Positions 7,089 through 16,807 of a DNA stretch of 56,959 bases are shown piece after piece. The notes under the pieces were generated by a model. That model did no database searches, was not told the DNA's origin, and saw nothing but the letters and a program-made list of their open reading frames with translations. The stretch lies in NCBI GenBank assembly GCA_024276425.1, contig JAJRXF010000127.1:1-56959 (forward strand), in the 5' to 3' direction. Made by a program: the position numbers and the translations under genes. Every line of letters starts with the position of its first letter. Positions within the stretch are counted from its first letter, which is position 1. The DNA is from Actinomycetes bacterium (GTDB lineage Bacteria > Actinomycetota > Acidimicrobiia > Acidimicrobiales > SZUA-35).

Positions 7089-8423
7089 ATGTTGAACCGG
7101 CTTGATCTGCGAGGCCTCGGGTCTGAGTTGGTCGACCATCTTCCTCGCCCGCCGATCGCCGGGGACGGACCGCGAACTGCTGTCCGCTCAATCATTGAAG
7201 ATGTCAGAAGCGGTGGAGACGAAGTCTTGCTCAGACTAACCGAACGCTTTGATGGCGTAGTTCGTGATCAGGTTCGAGTTTCTGATGAGAAGCTAGATGC
7301 CGCCGTTCTTGGCCTTGATCCAGTTTTGCGGACGGCCATTGATGAGGCCATCGTCAACGTAGGCACCTTCCACCAGCATCAACTTCGGCCCGAGACAACA
7401 ATCCAGGCCGCGGGAATGTCGATCCGGGCTTATCAACGGCCGGTCGACAGGGCCGGAATGTATGTCCCAGGTGGTCGAGCCCAGTATCCGAGCACGGTAA
7501 TTATGACGGTAGTCCCGGCCAAGGTTGCGGGAGTGGAACAGGTCATTGTTTGTGTTCCCCCCTCGGTCGAGTGGGGTGGGGTCAGTCCAACTGTTCTGGC
7601 TACGGCTCGGCTTTGTGGTGTCGATGCGGTGTACGCCGTGGGTGGCGCCCAGGCGATTGCTGCCATGGCCTATGGCACCGAGTCCATTGAGGCGGTCGAT
7701 GTGGTCGCCGGACCCGGAAATGTCTATGTGGCTCTGGCCAAGCAAGAAGTTGCCAGACATGTCGGTGTCGCCGCCGCGTTTGCGGGCCCCTCCGAAGTGG
7801 TAGTCGTCGCCGATAGGGGCGCCGTTGCTGACTATGCCGCTATTGATGTCATGCTCCAGGCCGAACATGGGCCCAATGGTCTCGCGTGGTTGGTGTCTTG
7901 GGACGAGTCAGTGCTTGACTCGGTCTGCGCGGCTGGCACCAATTTGATGGCGAAGTCGGGACGAGCGAGCGAAATCAACTCCACCCTGAGCGAAGGAGGT
8001 TATGCCGCTCTCGTCGATGACAGGGAGGCAGCCCTTGCTCTTGTGAATGCCATTGCTCCCGAGCACCTCGAACTCATGATTTCCGACGCTGAGGAGATGG
8101 CGGCCAGGGTGGCAAACGCTGGTGCGATTTTCTGCGGAGACTTCGGCAGCGCCGCACTAGGCGACTACGTTGCTGGCCCATCCCATGTTTTACCCACCAA
8201 CGGTTCAGCCCGATTCTCCAGCGCCCTCACGGTGGGCGATTTTCTGAAAGACCACCATGTCATTGTGGTTGACCAGGCTGGTCTTGACCGGCTTGGACCC
8301 CATGCCATCGCGCTGGCCGAATGCGAAGGCCTTGACGCTCACGCGGAGTCAATACGAATGCGGTTGTCTTCGACGACTCGACCCGGACCAAACGATGAGA
8401 ACGACGCGGGGGCCCAAAAGTGA
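7089..8423 (+). CDS. hisD: Histidinol dehydrogenase
   Basis: 444 residues from the chosen ATG, giving the family N-terminus MLNRLDLRG; in-frame ATGs exist upstream (7077). A GGAG lies about 6 nt before this start. The Zn ligands and active site are visible: QAEHGPNGLAWL (Gln, His) and the catalytic pair in APEHLELM (Glu-His), plus the cofactor region GPGNVYVALAK and a final LGPHAIALAECEGLDAH with the zinc-ligand His. The enzyme performs the last two oxidations, L-histidinol to L-histidine, with NAD+. It is first gene of a six-gene his operon. A TAGCGT at 7014-7019 is a possible -10, which would give a leader of about 60 nt; no His-rich leader peptide was seen. Confidence 0.96.
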   Translation: MLNRLDLRGLGSELVDHLPRPPIAGDGPRTAVRSIIEDVRSGGDEVLLRLTERFDGVVRDQVRVSDEKLDAAVLGLDPVLRTAIDEAIVNVGTFHQHQLRPETTIQAAGMSIRAYQRPVDRAGMYVPGGRAQYPSTVIMTVVPAKVAGVEQVIVCVPPSVEWGGVSPTVLATARLCGVDAVYAVGGAQAIAAMAYGTESIEAVDVVAGPGNVYVALAKQEVARHVGVAAAFAGPSEVVVVADRGAVADYAAIDVMLQAEHGPNGLAWLVSWDESVLDSVCAAGTNLMAKSGRASEINSTLSEGGYAALVDDREAALALVNAIAPEHLELMISDAEEMAARVANAGAIFCGDFGSAALGDYVAGPSHVLPTNGSARFSSALTVGDFLKDHHVIVVDQAGLDRLGPHAIALAECEGLDAHAESIRMRLSSTTRPGPNDENDAGAQK

Positions 8424-9511
8424 ACCCTCGGCGTCCTCGGCGACGAGACGATTTGGCCACGATGGAGGGTTATCACTCACCTCAGGTCGATGTGGAGGTT
8501 CGCCTCAACACCAACGAGGCTCCTGGCCCTCCACCACTGGGTTTTTCCCAAGCCGTGGCAGACGCCGCGCTTGAAATTGAATGGCATCGTTACCCGGACC
8601 GTTCCGCACTTGGCTTGCGCCGGGCGCTCGCCGACTTGCACGAGGTCGATCCGGGACAAGTGTTCTGCGCTAACGGATCGAACGAGGTTCTCCAAACCCT
8701 ACTGCTCACCTTTGCGGGGCCCGGCCGTTCGGTGGCCACCTTTGAACCGACATACGCTCTTCATCAGCACCTCGCCCGCATTGCTGGTGCCACAGCGGTT
8801 CTTGGTAGCCGTGACGCAGACTTCTTGGTCGATGTCGAACAGGCAGCAGATCTCTTGAAGGAACAGGCTCCAGCGGTGAGTTTCGTCTGCTCACCCAACA
8901 ACCCAACTGGGATCGTGGAACCAAAAGACACCATCCTCTCGCTCCTTCAGACCGTCTCGTCCTTTGGGGGGTTGCTGGTGGTCGATGAGGCCTATGGCCA
9001 GTTCTCGCCCTGGTCGGCTCTGGAATTGATCGAAGAGGAAGTCCCCCTGGTGGTGACCCGCACGTACTCCAAAACTTGGGCCATGGCGGGAGCGCGTCTG
9101 GGCTATCTCATCGGACCCGAGTGGCTCGTAGCAGAGTTAGACAAGGTCGCCCTACCCTACCATCTTGATTCGCTCAAACAGGCCGCTGGTCTGGCCGCAC
9201 TTGACTTCCTTGGCGACATGGAACTTCGGGTTTCTCGCATTGTTGAGGAACGGGGCCGACTGAGTTCTGCCCTCTTGGAGCTTGGAGCCGATGTGTGGCC
9301 CTCGGGAGCCAACTTTATCCTGTTCCGGCCACCCGGCGGTGATGGAGATCGGATATGGCAGGCATTGGTTGACCAGTCGGTCCTGGTTCGTAACACCTCC
9401 AGTTGGAAACACCTGCACGGTTGCCTGCGGGTCACCGTGGGCACGCCAGGGGACAACGATCGCTTCTTGGCTGCCTTAACCAGTGCTCTTCGGAACGAAG
9501 GAACTCAGTGA
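8420..9511 (+). CDS. hisC: Histidinol-phosphate aminotransferase
   Basis: 363 residues, fold-type I PLP aminotransferase. The GTG start overlaps the hisD stop (GTGA), indicating translational coupling. Motifs include FCANGSNEVLQTLL (phosphate cup), CSPNNPTGIV (substrate Asn), VVDEAYGQF (Asp contacting PLP nitrogen) and the Schiff-base lysine in TRTYSKTWAMAGARLGY. It converts imidazole-acetol phosphate and glutamate to histidinol phosphate. Operon position right after hisD makes the HisC assignment firmer than the aromatic aminotransferase alternative. Confidence 0.94.
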   Translation: MNPRRPRRRDDLATMEGYHSPQVDVEVRLNTNEAPGPPPLGFSQAVADAALEIEWHRYPDRSALGLRRALADLHEVDPGQVFCANGSNEVLQTLLLTFAGPGRSVATFEPTYALHQHLARIAGATAVLGSRDADFLVDVEQAADLLKEQAPAVSFVCSPNNPTGIVEPKDTILSLLQTVSSFGGLLVVDEAYGQFSPWSALELIEEEVPLVVTRTYSKTWAMAGARLGYLIGPEWLVAELDKVALPYHLDSLKQAAGLAALDFLGDMELRVSRIVEERGRLSSALLELGADVWPSGANFILFRPPGGDGDRIWQALVDQSVLVRNTSSWKHLHGCLRVTVGTPGDNDRFLAALTSALRNEGTQ

Positions 9512-10098
9512 GATCAGCAATCAGAAACCGTAAGACGAATGAGGCCGACATCGAGGTTTCCCTCGAACTGGATGGCTCGGGGGAAACTCAGGTTTCGACT
9601 GGTCTTCCCTTCTATGACCACATGCTGGAACAGCTAGGTCGGCACGGCGGATTCAACCTCTCCGTTAAGGCTGACGGAGATGTGCACGTCGACGCCCATC
9701 ACACGGTGGAAGATACCGCTATTGTTGTTGGTGAGGCCCTGGCCGAAGCCTTGGGGGATAAGTCTGGAGTCCGCCGATTTGCGAGCGGGCTCTTCCCCCT
9801 TGATGAGGCCCTAGTGGAAGTAGCCCTGGACCTCTCCGGCCGACCATTTTTTGTTTGGGATGTAGCGATGCCCGAATCGATCCCGTTGGGAACACCGCCC
9901 TTCGACCCCTCACTAGCCGAACACGCGCTGCAAAGTCTGGCCACCAGTGCGGGCATCACCCTGCATGTGACCCTGCGTCGTGGGAGCAACGTTCACCACA
10001 TTATCGAAGCCTGTTTCAAGGGTGTGGCTCGCTGCCTACGCGACGCCGTTCGAGTGGAAGACCCAGGGATCCTGCCCACGACCAAGGGCCAGCTATGA
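9508..10098 (+). CDS. hisB: Imidazoleglycerol-phosphate dehydratase
   Basis: 196 residues. GTG at 9508 overlaps the hisC stop (GTGA); the open frame extends further upstream but the family N-terminus begins here. The two His-rich metal-binding signatures are intact: HVDAHHTVEDTAI (about 60) and SNVHHIIEACFKG (about 165), which bind manganese in IGPD. It is the monofunctional form, lacking the HolPase domain of the enterobacterial fusion. No histidinol phosphatase gene is in this window. Confidence 0.96.
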   Translation: MRSAIRNRKTNEADIEVSLELDGSGETQVSTGLPFYDHMLEQLGRHGGFNLSVKADGDVHVDAHHTVEDTAIVVGEALAEALGDKSGVRRFASGLFPLDEALVEVALDLSGRPFFVWDVAMPESIPLGTPPFDPSLAEHALQSLATSAGITLHVTLRRGSNVHHIIEACFKGVARCLRDAVRVEDPGILPTTKGQL

Positions 10099-10757
10099 CC
10101 CAAACATCGGCAGGCTGTGGGCTAAGCATTGCCGTTTTGGACTACGGAATCGGCAACCTTCGTTCGGCCCAGAAAACTCTGCAATGGTTGGGGGCCGATG
10201 CCGACCTGACTGCGGACCCCGAGGTGATCGAAGCGGCCGACGGGGTTGTACTCCCCGGTGTAGGGGCCTTTGGCGCCTGCATGAAGGCCCTGCATCAGAC
10301 GGGCTTGGCCACTCAAGCCAAGAACGTTGCCGATTCTGGTCGACCTTTCCTTGGTATTTGTGTTGGCATGCAACTGCTCTACGAAGGATCTGAAGAGACC
10401 CCAGACTGTCCAGGCCTCGGCATCTTGCCCGGGATGATACGCCGACTGATCGGCGATGTCCGAATACCACAAATGCAATGGAACAAACTTGAGGTGACCG
10501 AGCCCTACCACCCATTAGTGAGCGAACTTGACGGCTCCTGGATGTACTTTGTCCATAGCTACGCGGCCCAGCCGGATGAGCACACCATCGCGGTCACCGA
10601 CTATGGCCAATCAGTTGCCGCAGCGGTTGCCCGTGACAATGTGTGGGCCACCCAGTTCCATCCCGAAAAATCCGCCGATGACGGTAAGCGGCTCTTGTCC
10701 AACTGGCTGGACTCCGTGCGAACCGATCGAGAACCTACCCAACGAGTTACCACATGA
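10095..10757 (+). CDS. hisH: Imidazole glycerol phosphate synthase, glutaminase subunit
   Basis: 220 residues starting at the ATG that overlaps the hisB stop (ATGA). It is a class I glutamine amidotransferase: oxyanion segment VVLPGVGAFGACM, nucleophile FLGICVGMQLLYEGSEE (Cys), and the His-Glu pair in TQFHPEKSADDG. HisH hydrolyses glutamine and passes ammonia through the HisF barrel, so the enzyme is a HisH-HisF heterodimer; hisF lies two genes downstream. Confidence 0.96.
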   Translation: MTQTSAGCGLSIAVLDYGIGNLRSAQKTLQWLGADADLTADPEVIEAADGVVLPGVGAFGACMKALHQTGLATQAKNVADSGRPFLGICVGMQLLYEGSEETPDCPGLGILPGMIRRLIGDVRIPQMQWNKLEVTEPYHPLVSELDGSWMYFVHSYAAQPDEHTIAVTDYGQSVAAAVARDNVWATQFHPEKSADDGKRLLSNWLDSVRTDREPTQRVTT

Positions 10758-11497
10758 TCCTCTACCCAGCCATCGACCTGCGGGACGGCAATTGTGTGCG
10801 TCTACTGCGCGGCGACTACGCACAGGAGACCATTTATGGGGACAGCCCCGTCGAGCAGGCATTGGCCTTTGTCGAGTCGGGCGCCGACTGGATCCACATG
10901 GTCGACCTCGACGCCGCGCTCACTGGAAAGCCAACCAATCGTTCCGCCATCCAAGCAGTATGCGCCGAGGTTGGGGTTCCAGTTCAAGTCGGTGGCGGAA
11001 TACGGAGCTATGAGGCAGCCGAAGCCCTATTCAACATGGGTGTTGCTCGGGTGGTGATTGGAACTGCTGCTTTGGAGAACCCGGAGTTGGTCCGCTCGGT
11101 TGCTGGCGACTACCCGGTCGCTGTTGGGTTGGATGCCCGCGGCGGCGAGGTTGCCACCCACGGGTGGACCGAAGGATCTGGTCGAACCGTGGCCGACTTG
11201 GCGGCGGAATACGCCGATGCCGGGGTCGTTGCTCTGGTGGTCACCGAGATCAGCCGAGACGGCACATTGGAAGGACCAGACACAGATGGTCTAACCAGAC
11301 TTCTCCAAGAAACGGAGATTCCGATCATTGCCTCTGGCGGGGTTGGCTCGGTGGATGATTTGGCCGAACTCGCAGCGATCGAGTCCCAGGGGAGACGATT
11401 TGCCGGTGTCATTGTCGGCAAGGCCATTTATGAGGGCGCGTTGACGGTCGAGGCCGCGCTGGCCACTATTCACGGTGCGACAAAGTCGGAAACCTGA
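10754..11497 (+). CDS. hisA: ProFAR isomerase HisA
   Basis: 247 residues, (beta/alpha)8 barrel. It starts at an ATG overlapping the hisH stop (ATGA). The N-terminal [17 protein letters not shown] carries the general-base Asp, VQVGGGIRS and [11 protein letters not shown] are the two phosphate-binding loops, and EISRDGT holds the second catalytic Asp. Many actinobacteria use a dual HisA/TrpF enzyme (PriA). Here a separate trpF exists at 23.8 kb, so dual function is not needed, though sequence alone cannot exclude it. Confidence 0.94.
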   Translation: MILYPAIDLRDGNCVRLLRGDYAQETIYGDSPVEQALAFVESGADWIHMVDLDAALTGKPTNRSAIQAVCAEVGVPVQVGGGIRSYEAAEALFNMGVARVVIGTAALENPELVRSVAGDYPVAVGLDARGGEVATHGWTEGSGRTVADLAAEYADAGVVALVVTEISRDGTLEGPDTDGLTRLLQETEIPIIASGGVGSVDDLAELAAIESQGRRFAGVIVGKAIYEGALTVEAALATIHGATKSET

Positions 11498-12291
11498 TGC
11501 CCGAGGTTGTGCGAGTCATTCCCTGTCTAGATGTAGACAATGGCCGGGTGGTGAAAGGAGTCAACTTCATTGGTTTGCGAGACGCCGGTGATCCAGTTGA
11601 GTTGGCGGCCAAATATGACCAACAGGGAGCCGATGAGCTGATCTTTCTCGACATCACCGCCTCATCCGATGATCGGCAGACCACGGTCGCTATGGCCGAG
11701 GCGGTGGCAGAACAGGTTTTCATTCCCTTCACCATCGGTGGTGGAATACGCAGCGTTGATGACACACGGCGAATGCTCCGGGCTGGTGCAGACAAGGTTT
11801 CGGTTAACTCTGCCGCCATCCGGCGAACGGAACTTGTCGCCGAGATCGCCGCCGAGTTTGGATCTCAGTGTTGTGTGGTGGCCATCGATGCCAGACGATC
11901 CGATGCTGGCACCGAGTCCGGGTTCGAAGTTTTTGCTCGGGGAGGGCGAGACGCCACCGGTATTGATGCTGTGGCCTTCGCTCGACGGGTCGTCGATCTT
12001 GGAGCGGGAGAAATTCTCCTGACATCCATGGACCGAGATGGAACAAGGGTCGGTTTCGATCTTCCCTTAACCAAGGCGATTTCTGAGGCCGTCACGGTCC
12101 CGGTGATTGCTTCGGGGGGCGTTGGTTCGGTTGAGGACCTTGCGCCAGGGGTACTCGAGGGGGGCGCGTCCGCTGTCTTGGCGGCCAGCATCTTTCACTT
12201 CGGAGAATCGAGTATTGAAGAAGCCAAGGCGGCGCTAAAAAGTGCTGGCCTTCTGGTTAGACCCCCGGCTCGCCCGTCGCCGCGTCACTAA
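11497..12291 (+). CDS. hisF: Imidazole glycerol phosphate synthase, cyclase subunit
   Basis: 264 residues. Start and hisA stop overlap as TGATG. Hallmarks are [17 protein letters not shown] (catalytic Asp), [24 protein letters not shown] and [12 protein letters not shown]. It condenses PRFAR with ammonia from HisH to give imidazole glycerol phosphate and AICAR. It is the last gene of this his cluster; hisG and hisE are not in the window and hisI lies 2.6 kb away. Its 3' end overlaps the convergent hydrolase gene by 35 nt. Confidence 0.96.
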   Translation: MPEVVRVIPCLDVDNGRVVKGVNFIGLRDAGDPVELAAKYDQQGADELIFLDITASSDDRQTTVAMAEAVAEQVFIPFTIGGGIRSVDDTRRMLRAGADKVSVNSAAIRRTELVAEIAAEFGSQCCVVAIDARRSDAGTESGFEVFARGGRDATGIDAVAFARRVVDLGAGEILLTSMDRDGTRVGFDLPLTKAISEAVTVPVIASGGVGSVEDLAPGVLEGGASAVLAASIFHFGESSIEEAKAALKSAGLLVRPPARPSPRH

Positions 12292-12958
12292 GGACGGCCT
12301 GGTAGACCGCGCGACAGAGATACCCAAGCTGGTTGGCCAGAAAGTGATCACTGTCGGGGACGACATGGATCGAACAGTTGAACCAGTCCTGAGTTCGGTC
12401 CTTGGCCTGTACCGGGTCGCAGAACTGGTCATATTCGGGAACGAAGAGCTTCTTTGGCCTGGGATCTGGACCTGACTCCATAAGCGCAGAGTTGAGAACT
12501 GCAAGCGGGGGAGCAATAGCAATCCAGCTTTGGATGGCTTGGTGGGTAACACACAGCGCGACGTCGGCACCAAAGGACCAGCCAAGGACGGTGAGGGGAA
12601 GATTGGGAAACTGCTCGACAAGGAAGTCAATGGCGGCCACCACATCGATCTGCTCGCCGTTTCCATAGTCGTGACGGCCATCCGAACCAGTTACCCCACG
12701 GAAGTTGAAACGAACGCACGCTATATTCTGGGACGGTAGGGATTGAAAGAGGGCGTCAACGACGGGGGCGAACATATTGCCGCCATGCAGCGGGTGAGGA
12801 TGGCACAGGACCGCCAGGCTCGTGGGGTTCGTTGTCCAGGCCGACTCGGCCCGCAATATGAGGCCATCGCAGGTTCGGAGAGCAATTCGGTTGGGGGGAA
12901 CTTGTTCTTTGGGGTTCGCTAGATCAGTGTTCTGGGCAGGCCCGGGTTCCGATGACAT
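12257..12958 (-). CDS. Alpha/beta hydrolase, COG2945-like
   Basis: 233 residues from the ATG at 12958; the frame is open much further but would then cover the divergent GroES-like gene. [12 protein letters not shown] (oxyanion region), [13 protein letters not shown] and the nucleophile elbow [10 protein letters not shown] (Ser) define the fold, with a late His in PDSDHFL. The substrate is unknown; related proteins are called dienelactone-hydrolase-like or esterases. The start is set by a symmetric leaderless promoter shared with the next gene. Confidence 0.82.
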   Translation of the reverse strand: MSSEPGPAQNTDLANPKEQVPPNRIALRTCDGLILRAESAWTTNPTSLAVLCHPHPLHGGNMFAPVVDALFQSLPSQNIACVRFNFRGVTGSDGRHDYGNGEQIDVVAAIDFLVEQFPNLPLTVLGWSFGADVALCVTHQAIQSWIAIAPPLAVLNSALMESGPDPRPKKLFVPEYDQFCDPVQAKDRTQDWFNCSIHVVPDSDHFLANQLGYLCRAVYQAVLSDAATGEPGV

Positions 12959-12982
12959 GGCACAGACGCTAGCGTTTCGGCC
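12959..12982. promoter_or_regulatory. Palindromic bidirectional leaderless promoter (hydrolase / GroES-like)
   Basis: The 24-bp spacer has the perfect palindrome ACGCTAGCGT at 12966-12975. It supplies TAGCGT as a -10 on both strands, each ending exactly 7 nt before its start codon (ATG at 12958 minus, GTG at 12983 plus). No Shine-Dalgarno is possible for either gene. Confidence 0.65.
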
Positions 12983-13321
12983 GTGACTGCCCCAGATGAG
13001 ACCACGGACAAGCTTCCGATCAAGATGCTCAATGACCGGATTCTGGTCAGGGTCGAGGGCCCCGACGGAGAGCGGAAGTCCAACGGTGGGATCCTTATCC
13101 CTGCTACCGCTCAGGTCGGAAAGCGGCTCACTTGGGCCATCGTGGTCGCCATCGGTTCTAATGTCCGCTCGATGGAAGTCAGCGATCGGGTTCTCTACAA
13201 CCCTGAGGACCGATATGAGGTCGAGGTTGGCGGCACCGACTACATCATCTTGCGAGAGCGAGATATACACGCGGTGGCCGCCGAGCGCTTAGACGACTCA
13301 CACACTGGGCTCTACCTCTAA
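12983..13321 (+). CDS. GroES/Cpn10-family co-chaperonin-like protein
   Basis: 112 residues with a GTG start. KMLNDRILVRVE, then SNGGILIPATAQ, and the C-terminal YEVEVGGTDYIILRERDIHAV match the 10-kDa chaperonin beta-barrel. The mobile loop segment around GERKSNGGILIP is shorter and differs from canonical GroES, and no groEL is next to it, so this may be a divergent paralogue rather than the main GroES. A short charged N-terminus (MTAPDETTDK) precedes the barrel. Transcription is predicted to be leaderless and shared in control with the divergent hydrolase. Confidence 0.82.
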   Translation: MTAPDETTDKLPIKMLNDRILVRVEGPDGERKSNGGILIPATAQVGKRLTWAIVVAIGSNVRSMEVSDRVLYNPEDRYEVEVGGTDYIILRERDIHAVAAERLDDSHTGLYL

Positions 13322-13352
13322 GCACCCGGAACTCTCAGCACCCGGAACTCTC
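13321..13352. repeat. 16-bp tandem duplication
   Basis: AGCACCCGGAACTCTC occurs twice head to tail, beginning at the stop codon of the GroES-like gene. It looks like a recent replication-slippage event and has no obvious hairpin. Confidence 0.85.
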
Positions 13353-13375
13353 AGTCCAGAACTGGCCCCGGCGCC

Positions 13376-14818
13376 CTAGTCGCCAGACAAAGCGAGATCA
13401 CCGTCGAGGAGATGGCGAACCTTGTCGTGAGGGAGGTTGCCTCGCCCGGCTCGCAAATATCCGTAGGGAGTCACGAAGCCAAAGTTTGACACTCGGGAGG
13501 TGTAGACATCGGCGTAGCGCTCAACCTGGCGGGCGAAGAGGCTTTTATCTATACCTGCTCGCATAAGTGGTCCCCAGGTATGGTTCCCCAGTTTCCCGGC
13601 CGCTCCCGCCAACGGCCCGATCTCGTCATCAAGGGCCACGACTTGGCGACGGACTTCGGCGATCTTGGAGTCAAGACTGGCGTCGCCGCTTCGTTGGCGA
13701 GCCATTCGCAACTGGGAGAGTTCGTTTTCGAGCACCCCCTTCTTGGCCATGAGCCCAGCCAGATCTTCCTCCTGATCCGAGAAGTTGGCTCCGGCCCGAA
13801 TCTCTTCCTCTAGCTCCCGAATAATCAGGGCAGTCCTCCAGCGAAGGGTTGCTTTGGATACGTGCACATCGCCAAAGAGGTGATCCCCGACATAGAGAAT
13901 GTCACCTCCAGACAGATGGAAACTTTGCTCGACTTCGGCTGCGTTACCCCCAAAGTACACCTCGCCACTCCGTAGGGGACCAAAGTGAGGCTGGAGGAGT
14001 CCAGCTTGTTCATCGACCACACGATAGAAGGGGTTACGGTCCTCAAAAAATGAGGGCTTGTTGGCCGAGACAATTACCAGGTCAAAGAGATCTCGCCACG
14101 ACTCGTCTTGGTCCAAATCTGGTGCCAGGGCATAGGTCATCATCTCGGAGGTGTAGACCCAATCGGAGTTTGTAATGAGAAAAGTTTTGCGTCCTGCGGA
14201 TCGTTGGTCTCGAAGGGTTTGGGCCACCAGTGGATCACGTTGCACAAAGCGGCCGGGGTCGCGTCGAATCTCCGCTTTGAGGTCACCCTGCCAGTGGGAT
14301 TGTCCCAGCACCTCATCCACCAATCGATAGATGCCGTCATAGCCAACGATTCCCGGCATTACCCCGGCATCGAGCCGATCGACCAGTTGGGCCAGCAAAC
14401 TCTCTTGAGAGAGTGAGAACATGGTGTTGGTAAAGCGCCAGCGCTCTTCGGACAGATTGACAAAGGTCCCCGAGTAGGCTTGGCGAACCTCGCCGTATTT
14501 GAGTGTCCGGGTTCCATGGTGGGCTCGAATGATGTAGCCAAAGCGGGTGGCTTTCACCAGGTTGCCCAACTCCATGTCGAAGACTAAACCTTGGATCCTC
14601 TTTTCGGGATCGAAGGCCAAACTCTCCACTGGGAACTCGCGCTCGGCCAAGAGTTCTCTGGTCCGATCAAAGGCTGCCTTCTCCCAAACCTCGATGTCAT
14701 AGTGGACCAGGGTGTAGTCCATGTCATAGCCAATGGCCCGCAGGGAGCGCAGATTGAGCGTGCGATTGGCAAAGACTCCCCGTTCCGGTGGGGGAGGAGG
14801 AAAGGGTGAGGATTCCAT
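13376..14818 (-). CDS. HAD-superfamily 5'-nucleotidase (cytosolic purine 5'-nucleotidase-like)
   Basis: 480 residues from the second of two adjacent ATGs. That one lies exactly 6 nt after a TAGGCT -10, as in the other leaderless genes; the first ATG (14821) would be only 3 nt away. HAD motif I is GYDMDYTLVHYD, motif II FLITNSDW, and motif IV YVGDHLFGDVHVSK. The large insertions and total length fit the HAD-IG 5'-nucleotidase family (eukaryotic cN-II relatives), which dephosphorylates nucleoside monophosphates. A Gln/Arg-rich helix near 370-420 may be a coiled coil. Substrate is inferred from family only. Confidence 0.85.
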   Translation of the reverse strand: MESSPFPPPPPERGVFANRTLNLRSLRAIGYDMDYTLVHYDIEVWEKAAFDRTRELLAEREFPVESLAFDPEKRIQGLVFDMELGNLVKATRFGYIIRAHHGTRTLKYGEVRQAYSGTFVNLSEERWRFTNTMFSLSQESLLAQLVDRLDAGVMPGIVGYDGIYRLVDEVLGQSHWQGDLKAEIRRDPGRFVQRDPLVAQTLRDQRSAGRKTFLITNSDWVYTSEMMTYALAPDLDQDESWRDLFDLVIVSANKPSFFEDRNPFYRVVDEQAGLLQPHFGPLRSGEVYFGGNAAEVEQSFHLSGGDILYVGDHLFGDVHVSKATLRWRTALIIRELEEEIRAGANFSDQEEDLAGLMAKKGVLENELSQLRMARQRSGDASLDSKIAEVRRQVVALDDEIGPLAGAAGKLGNHTWGPLMRAGIDKSLFARQVERYADVYTSRVSNFGFVTPYGYLRAGRGNLPHDKVRHLLDGDLALSGD

Positions 14819-14830
14819 CATCTCAGCCTA
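14819..14830 (-). promoter_or_regulatory. Leaderless -10 (TAGGCT) of the HAD nucleotidase
   Basis: TAGGCT (14830-14825, minus strand) is followed by GAGATG and then the ATG at 14818. The six-base gap decides between the two tandem ATG codons. Confidence 0.5.
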
Positions 14831-14883
14831 GTGGCGGTGTCTTGCCTCGGGTAGAAGCGAGCAAGGCCCAGGAATGGGAGCGC

Positions 14884-14897
14884 TAGGCTCGCCCACC
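14884..14897 (+). promoter_or_regulatory. Leaderless -10 (TAGGCT) of hisI
   Basis: TAGGCT at 14884-14889 ends 8 nt before the ATG at 14898. This favours 14898 over the in-frame ATG at 14874, whose first codons would overlap this element. Confidence 0.5.
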
Positions 14898-15263
14898 ATG
14901 CAGGGAAACGAATCACCTCCGCCCACCGAACCTCTTGCTGTGTCCCTAGATGACTTGGTTTTTGGTGACGATGGCCTGATTCCTGCCATTGTTCAAGATT
15001 GTTCCAGTGGATCCGTGCTGATGCTTGGCTTCATGTCAGCGGAAACCTTGACGATGACGTTGCAGCAGAAACGCACGGTTTTTTGGAGTCGGTCACGCCA
15101 GGAGATATGGCGCAAAGGTGATACTTCGGGCAACTACCAGGTCGTACGCTCGGTCTTGTATGACTGTGACGGTGACGCACTTCTGGTCCGAGTCGATCAG
15201 GTCGGAGACGGAGCCTGTCACACCGGTGAATACTCCTGCTTCTATCGGAATCTTGAACAATGA
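14898..15263 (+). CDS. hisI: Phosphoribosyl-AMP cyclohydrolase
   Basis: 121 residues from the leaderless ATG; an alternative ATG 24 nt upstream would add MGALGSPT. The core is typical: [32 protein letters not shown], the zinc/magnesium ligands [14 protein letters not shown], and the cysteine pair [13 protein letters not shown]. It opens the purine ring of PR-AMP in step 3 of histidine synthesis. It is the monofunctional form without a HisE domain. The ATGA overlap with trpE places a his and a trp gene in one transcript. Confidence 0.94.
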   Translation: MQGNESPPPTEPLAVSLDDLVFGDDGLIPAIVQDCSSGSVLMLGFMSAETLTMTLQQKRTVFWSRSRQEIWRKGDTSGNYQVVRSVLYDCDGDALLVRVDQVGDGACHTGEYSCFYRNLEQ

Positions 15264-16807
15264 GCGCAATACCCGTCACCGATTCGACCACCACCCTTTC
15301 GGCCTTTCAGACGATGGCGAAGGACTTCCGGGCCGTCCCGGTCACCCGGGAGTTGCTGGCTGATCTCACCACTCCGATGGCGGCGTTTCTCCGAGTGGTT
15401 GGCGATGAGCCGGGGTTCTTGCTTGAGTCGGTAGAAAACGCCGAACGCTGGAGCCGATTTAGTTTTGTGGGGCGACGACCACACGCCTCTCTGATCGCCC
15501 GCAATGGCAGGGTGGAGATTCAAGGATCTTTGCCCGACGACGATCTACCACTGGAAGAAGGGGTCCTGGCAACCATCGAGGCCCTACTCAATCGTTATCG
15601 AGGTCCAAGATTGGCGAACCTCCCGCCTCTCACCTCTGGTCTTGTCGGCTATTTGGGATACGACGTCGTTGGCGAAATCGAGTCGATTCCGCACCACGAC
15701 AACGACGATCAGGGCTACCCGGATGCCATGCTCGATGTCATCGGAGAAATGGCGGTTTTCGATCACTATCGTCAGCGCGTTACCTTGGTAGCGGTAGCCC
15801 TTCTCCCGGCTGAGGCCACGGAGGAGCAAATCGTTGCCGCCTACGAAGACGCCGTCGTGCGCCTCGATCAGTTGGCTAGCGATGGAGCTCGACCGATTTC
15901 GGAGCCGATGTTGGTCCCCCCGGATGCAAACGGGCCTCTACCCAAAACCACGTCACCATCGGGAACCGACCTTTACAGGGACGCCGTCGAGGTGGCCAAG
16001 GAACATATTCGGGCCGGTGACATTTTCCAGGTCGTTTTGTCCCAACGCTTCGATTTTGAACTCGGAGCGGAGCCGGTTGACGTTTATCGGGTGCTTCGCC
16101 AAATCAACCCGAGCCCCTACATGTATCTGCTTCGCCAAGACGAACTCACCATCGTCGGCTGCTCTCCTGAGCCGCTGGTGCAGGTTCGCGATGGGCGAGT
16201 GATCTCTCGTCCGATTGCTGGGACCAGGCGGCGCGGAAGGACCGACGAAGAGGATCGCAAGATGGCGGCAGAACTTGCTGAAGATCCCAAAGAACGGGCC
16301 GAACACGTCATGTTGGTCGACCTCGCCCGCAACGATGTCGGCCGTGTCGTGGAGTTCGGCTCCATGGAAGTGGTCGAGATGATGACCCTGGAGCGATACA
16401 GCCATGTGATGCATCTGACGAGCCAGGTGGAAGGTCACTTGAGAGCCAACCATGGTGTCATTGACGTGCTGCGAGCGACTCTGCCTGCGGGAACGGTGTC
16501 TGGGGCGCCAAAGGTTCGTGCGATGGAGATCATCACGGAACTTGAACCAACCAAACGGGGGCCATATGCCGGTGTCGTCGGCTATTTCGATTTCTCCGGA
16601 AACTTAGACACTGCCATCACTATCCGAACCCTGTTGTGCGGACCGGAGAGGGCTTCGATCCAGGCCGGAGCGGGGATCGTGGCCGACAGTGACCCAGTCC
16701 TAGAAGACCTGGAGTGCGCCAATAAGGCCCGCGCCCTCCTGTCTGCTATCGAACCGGCCAGAGCAATGACCAGGGAGCGCCAGCGACACGAGGCCGCACA
16801 AGACTAG
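15260..16807 (+). CDS. trpE: Anthranilate synthase component I
   Basis: 515 residues. The ATG overlaps the hisI stop (ATGA). The N-terminal regulatory half carries [18 protein letters not shown], the Leu-Leu-Glu-Ser element that binds feedback tryptophan. The catalytic half shows [52 protein letters not shown] and [18 protein letters not shown]. It converts chorismate to anthranilate with the glutaminase subunit TrpG, which is not in this window. The 3' end overlaps the convergent SGNH gene by 4 nt. Confidence 0.96.
   Translation: MSAIPVTDSTTTLSAFQTMAKDFRAVPVTRELLADLTTPMAAFLRVVGDEPGFLLESVENAERWSRFSFVGRRPHASLIARNGRVEIQGSLPDDDLPLEEGVLATIEALLNRYRGPRLANLPPLTSGLVGYLGYDVVGEIESIPHHDNDDQGYPDAMLDVIGEMAVFDHYRQRVTLVAVALLPAEATEEQIVAAYEDAVVRLDQLASDGARPISEPMLVPPDANGPLPKTTSPSGTDLYRDAVEVAKEHIRAGDIFQVVLSQRFDFELGAEPVDVYRVLRQINPSPYMYLLRQDELTIVGCSPEPLVQVRDGRVISRPIAGTRRRGRTDEEDRKMAAELAEDPKERAEHVMLVDLARNDVGRVVEFGSMEVVEMMTLERYSHVMHLTSQVEGHLRANHGVIDVLRATLPAGTVSGAPKVRAMEIITELEPTKRGPYAGVVGYFDFSGNLDTAITIRTLLCGPERASIQAGAGIVADSDPVLEDLECANKARALLSAIEPARAMTRERQRHEAAQD

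Noticed and set aside
12959-13270. N-terminal extension of the alpha/beta hydrolase frame
   Set aside because: It would be antisense to the GroES-like gene; the fold starts at ATG 12958 behind a clear -10.
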